NCBI RefSeq assembly: GCF_027744825.2
Contig: NC_071334.1
Location: forward strand, 57,948,937 to 58,012,936
Direction of reading: 5' to 3'
DNA length: 64,000 bases
From: Synchiropus splendidus
Lineage: Eukaryota; Chordata; Actinopteri; Syngnathiformes; Callionymidae
Shown: one piece after another, positions 55,041-64,000 of the stretch
How positions within the stretch are numbered: position 1 is the first letter of the stretch
Layout: each line of letters starts with the position of its first letter
The notes under the pieces: generated by a model
The model's database searches: none
Told to the model about the DNA's origin: nothing
The model's input: the letters and a program-made list of their open reading frames with translations, nothing else
Made by a program: the position numbers and the translations under genes

Positions 55041-56175
55041 CACCAGACACACTGTTTAGATTGAATTATTGTTCCTCTGTTTATTCCAAAGGTGGTTTGA
55101 GCTGTCAAGAGTTAGGGCTTTCCCTGATGAAGTTTCATTTTCCAGATGACGCTTGTGAGAGATAAATGTAAGAATTGGCATCCATGCAAATGTTTCAGTC
55201 TCCCACAGGTGTTTATTTATTTTTTATCTCCGACCCAGAATCAAGTTGAACTAGTGAGATACTGTTGTCTTGTTATGCAGCATCAGTTCAAAAGTTAAAA
55301 CAAAGATTTGACTTTTTTTCTCTTCAAGATAACATGTTGAAACTCATGACAATAATAATAATGTTTCTCAACTCTTCTGGGGTTTGATACATTTGAACCA
55401 TGTCATCTTGGACTCTACTCTCAGCTTCACGTGGAAAAGAATGCTAGTGCTTTAAACATATCTCCTCTTCTTTTGACCTGATGACCTCAAGGTCTGCAGC
55501 CAGACCTCTCTCCATGACCCATTTTTAACTCCTCCTGCATAATGACAATAATAACAATTACAATAAAGAGTAACAGTTTGGTCGTTGTACATGAACAAAG
55601 ATATATAATTAGGACCACATTGTATTTCCGTTACTCTGGCGCCACCCAGAGGCCTCCATAGATTCCACTTGTGTAGACACGTGGAGCGGGTTCCTGAAGC
55701 GACCTGCAGCGCTTGTTTTTGGTTTTTAACTCGTCCATGATGTGACACCTCTAATTCATCAAACTTTCCATCTTGCCTCTTTTATCTATTAATACATCAA
55801 ATAATAAATAATTACATCATTTTTGAGAGCAAACAGGTTAAGCACTTATTTAGTTTGTGTTTTAGCAAAGCAAATACAAATCAGATTTCCTGAAGTGAAA
55901 AATATTTTTCATTTCATTACTCGGCCTCCTTTTACAAATACAGCAGTAGCTGGTGGCATTCACCCGTTCTCACCTGCCCACATGCAGCACTTGGAAGTTT
56001 TTAAGAGGCTTTATTTCAAACGTCCAACACGTGCTGAACATCAGCACTGATGAAGTTCCTATCCACTCTGACCCATGGTGCAAAACAGCTAAATAATAAA
56101 ACAAAACCGTACAATGTAAACAATAAAAACTACAAGGTATATATCCTATATAGACAACATAACCTGCAAAATAAC

Positions 56176-56318
56176 TGTGATGTATACGAATAACTTCTAC
56201 CACTAGGGGGAGTGTGTTGACTGTGTTGTGTGGGATTGACCTGTGGAGAATTCCAGAACAAGACAGATATGAAAACTGTCGTTTGAAACTGTCCGTGTCA
56301 ACAATACACAACATTACA
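56176..56318 (+). repeat. 5' LTR
   Basis: 143 bp beginning TGTGATGTATACG and ending CAACAATACACAACATTACA. It shares CTTCTACCACTAGGGGGAGT and TGTGGAGAATTCCAGAACAA with the 3' LTR. Confidence 0.9.
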
Positions 56319-56358
56319 TGGTTTCAGAAGTAAAACCGAGTGGAACAGTGAAACAAAA

Positions 56359-57043
56359 GTGGAACAGTTAAAACCTCCAAAAAATCTGAGCATCGAAGGA
56401 AATCTCACAGAAAACCGGCGAACATGGATTCAAAAGTTTGAACTTCATTTCATTGCGACAAGAACCGAAGAAAAGAGTGACAAGGTGGAATGCGCGACAT
56501 TCCTCCATGTAGACGGCGATGAAGCGATAAAGGTATTTAATATCATGGATTTTGATGAGGATGTGGATGGGTTTACCGGACTTAAACGACTGTTCAGAGA
56601 CTATTGTGACCCACGGAAGAATATCACTTACCTGCGACGTGTTTTTCACCCGAAGCCAAGGGCCGAATGAGAAAATTGATATCTATGTGACTGACCTTAA
56701 CAATAAGGCAAGAGACTGTGAATTTGTGTGAATTTGGCTACTTTGGGAGACGGATTTAACCCTGACAAAGGCTGTGGATATCTGTCGAGCAAGTGAAGTA
56801 ACGCAAAATCACATGAAAGCACTGCACGAAGAAACAGATGTAGCTGTGAATAAGATAAAAGCTACCAAAACAAACAAAGATAGCAGCAAATACAATGAGA
56901 CAGATAAAGAAAAAGGAGAATGCAAGAGCTGTGGTTACAGCCATGAACCAAAGAAGTGTCCAGCATATGGAAAGATATGTAACCAGTGCAAGTTAAAGAA
57001 TCACTTCAGTTGCATGTGCAGGTCACAAAAAAAAACAGTTTAA
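56359..57043 (+). pseudogene. Degenerate gag of the Ty3/Gypsy element
   Basis: A first frame (56,359-56,667) holds a gag-like N-terminal region with RTWIQKFELHF and LFRDYCDPRKN. It stops, and a second frame (to 57,041) has two zinc knuckles, CKSCGYSHEPKKC (C-X2-C-X3-H-X4-C) and CNQCKLKNHFSCMC (C-X2-C-X4-H-X4-C), the nucleic-acid-binding part of Gag. At least one frameshift or stop separates them. Confidence 0.85.
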
Positions 57044-57098
57044 ACCCAAGAAAAGTGAGAAAAAAGTCCAAGAGATAACAAAAGAAGAGGATGATGCC

Positions 57099-59365
57099 AT
57101 GTTTTTGGGAATGATAGAGCTCAAAGCAACTGAGCAAATAGATAAAAAGTTCCAGTTGGATACAATATCAACAGAGAACAATGCTATCCTCAGAAGAGAA
57201 TGCTGTTCCAAACTAGGACTGATCAAGCGAGTGTGTAGTGTAAATGGAAAAGACAATCCTGACATACTGAGTGAATCTGAAGATGCTTTTACTGGGTTAG
57301 GGTGTGTGCCAGGATTGCATCACATCCAGCTCAATCCAGATGTGTCACACCAGTCATTCACCCACCAAGGAAAGTGCCAATAGCACTGAAAGACAGAGTG
57401 AAAGCAGAACTGAATAGGATGGAAGATCTTGGAGTCATCGTAAAGCAGAATGAGCCAACAGACTGGATAAACAGCATTGGTCACTGTGGTAAAGCCTGTC
57501 AAACTAAGAATCTGCATTGATCCTCAAGATCTCAACAAAGTGATAAAGAGAGAGAGTTGAAGAGATCATCGCAGAGATGGCTAATGCTGAAGTTTTCTCT
57601 GTAGTGGACACCAATCATGGCTTCTGGCAAGCGCAGTTGGACGAGGAGAGCTCCAAGTTATGTACGTTTAACACCCCATATGGACGTTACCGCTTCCTGC
57701 GACTTCCCTTTGGAATATTGTCAGCTCCTGAAGTGTTCCAGAAGTACATTGCGCAGAGACTTGAGTGTTTGGAAGGAGTGGTGAACGTAGTGGATGACAT
57801 CTTGGTGTGGGGAGAAGATGAAAAACAGCATGACATAAGACTCAGAGAGCTGATGGACAGGATCAGAAGCATCAACCTAAAGTTAAACAAAGACAAATGC
57901 AAATTCAGAAAGATGGAAATCACATACGTTGGTCACATTCTGTCTGCAGAGGAAACCAGAGTGAAACCAGACAAGGAGAAAGTCAGAGAAATACAAGAAA
58001 TGCCTGAACCAGAAGACAAGGCAGGACTGCTGAGGTTTTTAGGCATGCTACAGTATTTGGCAAAGTTTATCCCAAACCTCTCTGATGTGAGTGCACCACT
58101 CCGGAAACTTCTGGAAGGTGACGTAGCATGGCATTGGGAGACTAAGCAGCAGCTGAAGATGCTTGTGAGTGAAGCTCCGGTTCTCAGGTTCTTTGATGTG
58201 AAAAAGGATATCACATTGTCTGTGGACGCAAGCTCAGAACGCCTTGGAGCAGTTTTAATCCAGGATGGACAGCCGGTGGCCTACGGTTCAAGAGCACTGA
58301 AGGAGTGTCAGAAAAGGTACGCACAGATTGAAAAAGAGCTCTTAGCCATTGTCTATGATTGTGAGAAGTTCAAACAATATGTTTATGACAAGACAGTGCA
58401 TGTGGAGTCCGACCATAAGCCCCAAGAGACCGTGTTCAAGAAATCACTTCAGAAAGCTCCACTGAGACTGCAGAGGATGTTCATGAGTCTCCAAACCTTA
58501 TGACTTGTGGGTCAGCTACAAGCCTGGAAAGAACCTCTACATTGCTGATACACTGAGTCGAGCTCACCTGAAAGAAACAAAAGAGCAACTACTGGAAGAT
58601 GAACTACAGGTACATCGACTAACAGCTACCAATCACAGAAGAGAAACTGAACATATTCAGAGCACAATCAGCAGCTGATGAAGAACTGCAGGTGGTGATA
58701 AGGATGGTGCAAAAAGGATGGCCGGCAGAAATAGGACAAGTACCAGCAGCAATCAGAAAGTACTGGACATTCAAAGAGGAACTTACATTTGTTGATGGCC
58801 TACTCTTCCAGAACACACGGCTTGTGGTTCCAAACAGCCTGAGAGTACATGGAGCTCATCTTGGAGTTGTCAAATGCAAAGAAAGGGCGAGAGATGTCAT
58901 GCTCTGGCCTAATATGTCAAAAGAGATTGAGGATGTTGCGTTAAAGTTTGCTGTATGTAATGCATTCAGGAGAAATAACACCACAGAGCCACTCATCTGT
59001 CATGACATTCCAGAGAGAGCATGGGCAAAAGTTGGAATGGATTTGTTCCACTATGAGCAAGGTGACTATTTGCTGTGTGCGGATTACTATTCAAAATTGC
59101 TAAATTCACAGAGACAGCCAGCCGACATGTGGTGACAGCTCTAAAATCAATGTTTGCAAGTCATGGGATTCCAGACGAGGTCATGTCAGATAATGGTCCA
59201 CAATTCAAGAGTGCTGAGTTCAGGACATTTTCAGAACGTTGGGATTTTGTACACACATCCAGCCTGGGATTTCCTCAGTCAAATGGACAAAGTGAGCGAG
59301 CAATACAAACAGTAAAGAACTTACTGAAGAAAGCACAAGAGAGTCAGACCCATTGGATGGTGTGA
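57099..59365 (+). pseudogene. Degenerate pol (RT, RNase H, integrase) of the Ty3/Gypsy element
   Basis: Pieces in order: a short stretch before RT with no intact aspartic-protease motif seen (57,099-57,383); an RT lead-in (57,302-57,520); a 308-codon frame (57,577-58,500) with RLPFGILSAPEVFQ, the catalytic VVDDILVW and RNase H (LSVDASSERLGAVLI, QIEKELLAIVYDCEKF); then frames to 59,362 with integrase core features (GMDLFHYEQGDY, the DNGPQFKSAEF Asp region and FPQSNGQSERAIQ with the Glu). Frame breaks at about 57,383, 57,520, 58,500 and 59,100 prevent a full product. Sequence style recalls the Mag/K02A2.6-like branch of Ty3/Gypsy. Confidence 0.88.
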
Positions 59366-60102
59366 AACTGTCCCAATTGCGTATGGGCCGGAGATTGAAA
59401 ACCAGACTGCTGACATCAGCACAGCTGCTAAAGCCACAGCTGTATGAGAATGTTCACAACAGCATTAAGGAGAGGCAGCTGAAACAAAAGCAGACGATTA
59501 CCACTTCTAATGGAAGGTGAGAAAGTGAGAGTAATCTCAACGGGGGGCGACTTGGATTCAGGCTCCCGAGACAGAACACTGCAGTGTGAAAGCGCCCTAA
59601 AAGTCAAAGATCACTGGGAGCCAGCATTAGTCATGAGAAGACACAGCAACAGCGACATCAGTAAAAAAAACAAAGAAGTGACTTTTCCACGATCAAGCTC
59701 TGTGGACATGGAGGATGGGTATCAGTCAACAGTACACCTGCAGATACTGATAGGCTCTTGCCATCACCTGCACAGTCACCAGTAAGAACACCAGTGAAAG
59801 AGTCTGGGAACGGAGAACAACCAATTAAAAGGTCAAGCTGTGGAAGACCAATTCGAGCACCAAAATGTTATTCTCAGTGATAAGCAGCATTATATTGAGT
59901 ATATTGATTGTTTATATTGAGTGTAGTAAATCTCATTTAAAATGTTAGGGTGTACAGTTTTGAAATATGCCTGCTAGTGGAAAATTGCTTTGATAACTGT
60001 ATTTCAGATTGTTTATTAGATCTGTTTAGGATCAAGTTTGACTTTGTTCAACTTTTTTTTTTTTCAAAGTACAAACTTTATAAAGAATCTGAAGGGGGAA
60101 GA

Positions 60103-60256
60103 TATGATGTCTACGTATAACTTCTACCACTAGGGGGAGTGTGTTGACTGTGTTGTGTGGGATTTACCTGTGGAGAATTCCAGAACAAGAAAGATAAGTA
60201 AACTGACAAACAGTCGACTCTCTGCGTCTCTGTCCGTGTCAACAATACACATTACA
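60103..60256 (+). repeat. 3' LTR
   Basis: 154 bp beginning TATGATGTCTACG and ending CAACAATACACATTACA. It differs from the 5' LTR by substitutions and several small indels, including an extra stretch near 60,200, so the insertion is not recent. Confidence 0.9.
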
Positions 60257-61017
60257 ATATCAGCAGATAAGTTGCGGATAAGTGCCACATAGCATCCAAG
60301 ATGGCGGTGCGCGCATAAACAGCAGCTCCTGTCCCGTCTTGTCATCCACCCATCCCAAGAGCACATACTCTTTCTGCCTGACATTCACATTTAAGGCAAC
60401 TGTTACGTTGTTGTTGGCCACACTTAGTCACATTTGAACCCAGTGGGTGAAACCGGAGTGAATATGATCAAGTGTGTGCAAACTGCAGCCTCAGTAAGTC
60501 CACCTGCTGTCCCACTGAGCTCAGTTGAATTTCACTGTCACATGACATCATTGGTATTACCAGTGCTGAAACAGCTGCTGTATCTGCTTGACTGAGTTCC
60601 GCACTGTGAGCTCGACTTCACGTCACTCTTTCAAGACTAATGAAGGGAGCCTGGAAGGTGATTACTTAGGAAATTATTAGCAAATATTGGAGTTCTTTCA
60701 TGATGGCCTCCTTCATTTCTCACGGTGCCAGTGTGCACAGAAGGGAGGGGGGTGGGGTACGTTAAAAGGGTGTGCTGTGGAGTCGGGAGGTCAACAGGAA
60801 TCCACAGGAGTAGGTGAGTTTTCTGGCTACTTTCAATTGTACATTTTACCAAATAATCTCTGCCCCAGACGCACGTGAGCAGAGTCAGTCCTCTGGCTCA
60901 TTTGTGTATTTCATTCTGTAGCAGTTCTCTCTACATAAGTGCTGTATGGGGAATATTGTTGTATTTGTGTGGTACTTAAAACCTCTTTGTGTCTTCCATG
61001 TCTGCTTCTACAGAACA

Positions 61018-61773
61018 ATGAGGACAGTGCTTCTTCTGCTGCTGTTGCTGCTGAGCTCAGTCAGCTCTCAGGAAACACTGGGTAATTCAGTGAATGCAGT
61101 TTTTAACTACATTGCCTTCAAAAGAGAAAACTGCGTTTGAATAGCTTTCAACTTCAACTGGAAACATACTTTGTCTGATGGAGCTCTGCTTGCAGTACCA
61201 CACAATTGTGTAATTTACTATTTGATTCTGATGCTGTTTGTGTGGTAATGAAAAGCTGCCTCGTGAGCAACTGCTGGATCGCTGCAGTGTTCCTCCCACC
61301 TCGCCCTCTCCCGTTCTTTGTACCCATTTTATCAAATATAAAACCCTCAAGTCGACATGAATTGAGGAATCGACACGAAAGACACATTTTCTTGCAGAAA
61401 AGCGTGATGATCCAATGAAAACCAAGTGGAAAGGCGGGTCATGGTCAGAAATGTAAGTGAAAAGGACACTTTGATGAAAAGGTCTGATCATGATGAGACA
61501 TTGCATCTTTTTATGTATCATACTTTTGGGGTTCTTTTGACCAGCTGTTGTTTGTTGTTGTTGCAGGATATTTATGGATTGTATGAATGAAATGCAGCAT
61601 GTTCTGAAACGGCTCTTTGTTTTTGTTATTCCCTGTTATTCAGTGTCCTCTTGCCCGATGCACGGAAGACCAAGGTGAGCAGGTATAATAAACTCCGCCT
61701 AAGACTTGCTTATGACGGACTTTTCCTTCTGATGAGGCAGATTGACGGAGGAGTCGGCTGGATCCCAACGTGA
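61018..61773 (+). CDS. Small secreted, cysteine-free peptide precursor, copy B (about 60 aa)
   Basis: Exon 1 (61018-61081) encodes the same signal peptide as copy A. Exon 2 (61398-61452) is 14 bp shorter and reads EKRDDPMKTKWKGGSWSE. Exon 3 (61644-61674) encodes IVLLPDARKTK. Exon 4 (61741-61773) encodes IDGGVGWIPT and a stop. Splice sites are GT/AG throughout. The 14-bp deletion shifts the frame relative to A, yet the two copies converge again on the same DGGV reading frame in exon 4, because exon 3 and its edges also differ. Either the ORF has been kept by selection or this is coincidence. Family unknown. Confidence 0.5.
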
Positions 61774-62425
61774 TCCACCCTGACTGTCAGACGACAACAA
61801 GACCCGTGCTTTGTCACTTTCTTAGATGGATCTTTATAATAATAACAATACTATTTCCTGCTCTGGTCGAGTCTTTTTCTACATTGAGTCTTGGACCCAA
61901 AACCCTTGCTCTCCTCAGAACCATGGAAATCAGTGACTGGAAATGATAACACTCATATATATCTATCAGGGGAGTCAGGCTGCGAATAGTGGACAGCTGA
62001 CAGAGGAAATTGAAACCATCTGTAAACACCTGTGTTGGATACAGGTTGCATGTGCTATTCAGGTAAATGTCTGCATAGGTGTGTGAACTCAGCATGAGGC
62101 TCTGCACGTGTTTTCACACACAAAATTTCCCGTTTTTTTTGTTATGCAATCCTCTGGGGAATTGGGCTCCTGTTTGAACACTGTTATTTATTGACTTTGA
62201 TCACGACAACGTTTCAGCTTACTGAAGTTGTCAAGAATTTGGTTTTGTTAGTTTGTATTTGTTTGCGTCTGCATGATGCACCTACACCTTTTGAAACATG
62301 AAAGAGGTTTTTTCCACAATTTTTCATGTCAATATTCTTCTTTCTTTTTCCTCTTTTTTTCGGTATGAGTCACATATGATTGGTCAAACTGCGAGTCTAC
62401 ACTGAGCAAAGAAACAGATCATCTG

Positions 62426-64000
62426 CAAGACTCTTCCACCTGTGATCTCAGACTACGGAGGCCTATAGAGGACAAAATACAAGTCTGATATTAGATGGAT
62501 TCATGAACTTTAAAAAAGCTAGTAGCTTGTGGTTCTTAAATATGTCAACATGTAACAGTCAGCTCACATCACATCTGTCAAGATCATCCAAACCTTCTAT
62601 ACATATTTTCAATATATTCAATTTAAATGTCCCAATTATTTATAAAACTTTGATGACTATGATCATACGTTTTATGTCAAATTTAACCACTGTGTAGCTA
62701 ATAAATTTTATCTAATTGTAATCTAACCATCTAAACCATGAAAAAGTTTAATTATATGCAAAATGTGAAGTTATGGTCAATCAGAAATACTTTCTTTGTC
62801 AGTGACAAATTTGCTCTCTGCCGCTTCTCTGCAGTCCTTCAACACAAGATCATTCTTTCAGTGTCTGCTTGGGACAGAGAAGAGGCTTTAACAGTGTGGG
62901 GTGCAGGTAAGTTCACTGTTGGTTGACTTTGAAATAACTGCCATTTACATAGCGTCTAATTTGAACAAATTTTCCCAAAATTACACAAATGCACATACAT
63001 ACATTTAGGAAGATTTGCTACCATGTTGCTGGAGTGCACACACACCGGCAGATACTTGGTTTGGATGCAGCCAGGCAGCTTGTTAATGTGATCTGCCCCA
63101 GATTCTGGCGGCAGCACGGATCACAGGATCTGTTTACAGGTGAAGAGTTAACAAGCTGATCGAAGCAGGGAAGTAGAAGCCTGCAACTGAAAATGCTCAA
63201 AAGTCAAGTGTTGCTCTTACCAGTGCTCATGATTTGGCAGGAAGCAAGCACCACTCCAAAGCTTTGCACTCAAATAAACTGATGCATGTTTTTTTTGTTG
63301 TTGTTGTTGTTCCAGTGGCATTGTGTCAAACAGAGTTGTGACCGAGACCAGTGATGAAGTGAGACCAAGACCAGGACCGGGACCAAACTGAATAAACTAC
63401 TAGTTTGTTCCAATGATAACGGTTTAATCCTTAATTTATTTAGAAAATACAACAACCATTTCTTTTGCAGTAAGAAATGAATGTGCGTCTATATAACTTG
63501 TGAACTTGTGCATCTGTATTCAGTTTGGTGTCGCCCCTCATTGGTCTTAGTCATGAGTAAGTCTCTCTTTTTTTTGCTTGGAACTTTATTCACCAAGTTC
63601 TTTTTTTTTGATTGGAGTCTGTGCTTGTAGGTATTTGACAGCATGTTGCTAGATGGTGTTGAGAGTCCTTTGGAGAGTCGATAAAATTTCCACATGTCTG
63701 ATTCGCTGGAAGCTAAAGGAAGAAACAGTAATCTGGGGGAGGAGCTCAGACTTTGAATTCATACACATCATATGGAGGCCGTGTGGGGTGAACCCCCGGA
63801 ATGCTGCTGTCGCCATGAAACCACCATGTTGTTTCTTCCACCTCGTATTTGCCATTTTCATTCATTTGTTGTCAGTATTTAGACTGCCTCCTCTCGAATG
63901 GCACCCGACTAAATATAGAGCTGTGAGCGTAGGAAGTAAAAATAACAGGCAGGGAAGCCTGCTGCCACCAGAGCAAATACACGAGACTGAGAGCGAGAGA
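62426..64000. other. Right-end spacer, one possible exon
   Basis: Unique AT-rich DNA beyond the tandem duplication. A TTG run lies at about 63,296-63,311. A minus-strand open frame (63,861-63,649) starting MKMANTRWKKQHGG has no recognisable domain. The last 100 bp become purine-rich. Confidence 0.4.
62835..62906 (+). CDS. Candidate internal exon (24 aa)
   Basis: A pyrimidine-rich acceptor CTTCTCTGCAG precedes 62,835 and a good donor GCAG|GTAAGTT follows 62,906. In one frame the 72 bp read LQHKIILSVSAWDREEAL and then TVWGA. No partner exons were found, so this may be chance. Confidence 0.25.

Larger units (their letters stand above)
56176..60256 (+). mobile_element. Ty3/Gypsy LTR retrotransposon, degenerate, 4.1 kb
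   Basis: Short LTRs flank a gag-pol interior, with 5-bp target duplication ATAAC (56,171-56,175) and ATATC (60,257-60,261, one mismatch); copy A has the empty site ATAAC at 48,231-48,235. A primer-binding-site-like TGGTTTCAGAAG follows the 5' LTR at once, and a purine tract GAAGGGGGAAGA (60,091-60,102) precedes the 3' LTR. The order is gag, zinc knuckles, RT, RNase H, integrase on the plus strand. RT-RNase H before integrase marks Ty3/Gypsy, not Ty1/Copia. Multiple stops and frameshifts make it inactive, and no envelope frame was seen. Confidence 0.92.
50908..62425. repeat. Tandem segmental duplication, copy B (11.5 kb, inflated by two insertions)
   Basis: Same order of blocks as copy A, interrupted at 51,035-55,040 by a hAT-like element and at 56,176-60,256 by a Ty3/Gypsy element. 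Without the two insertions and their target duplications about 3.4 kb remains, because B has also lost small segments (for example the equivalent of about 50,090-50,340). Confidence 0.9.

Overview
The window is nuclear DNA from a ray-finned fish, most likely a percomorph-type teleost. The signs are short spliced introns, a recognisable DNAJC25 gene, an expanded AIG1/GIMAP-type GTPase cluster, and a fish-like mix of hAT, Tc1/mariner, L1 and Ty3/Gypsy elements. There is no prokaryotic gene organisation. All gene models were spliced by eye from reading frame, GT/AG sites and phase.

Layout. At 1-97 there is the C-terminal tail of an unidentified plus-strand gene. From 98 to about 11,300 I see no gene, but a hAT-like element (6,768-7,976) carries a nested mini-mariner and a separate 694-bp inverted-repeat element lies at 8,103-8,796. 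From 11,301 to 21,320 two minus-strand genes lie head to tail: dnajc25 (five exons, 338 aa, an ER-type membrane J-protein) and an 18-exon, 506-aa six-kelch protein with a C-terminal coiled coil. From 21.4 to 26.3 kb there is repeat-rich spacer with a broken Tc1 transposase.

From 26.3 to 42.8 kb lies the most interesting region: three copies of a head-to-head pair of AIG1-type GTPase genes. In each unit the minus-strand gene encodes a fusion of an N-terminal degenerate G domain (Walker A and DxxG lost) with a C-terminal intact G domain. The plus-strand gene encodes a single-G-domain protein that starts with an N-myristoylation-like MG motif. In units 1 and 3 the two start codons are only 142 and 165 bp apart, which implies a shared bidirectional promoter. 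In the middle unit both partners are damaged: the minus gene is cut by a retroposed insertion, and the plus gene has lost its start exon and its 3' third. Its minus gene is also a mosaic of the two neighbouring copies.

From 46.8 to 62.4 kb there is a tandem duplication of a roughly 4-kb unit. Each copy holds a four-exon gene for a small, secreted, cysteine-free peptide that I could not assign to a family. The second copy is swollen by a 4.0-kb hAT-like transposon (8-bp target duplication, with a decayed L1 nested inside) and by a 4.1-kb Ty3/Gypsy element (5-bp target duplication). The first copy preserves both empty target sites. From 62.4 kb to the end only one possible isolated exon is seen.
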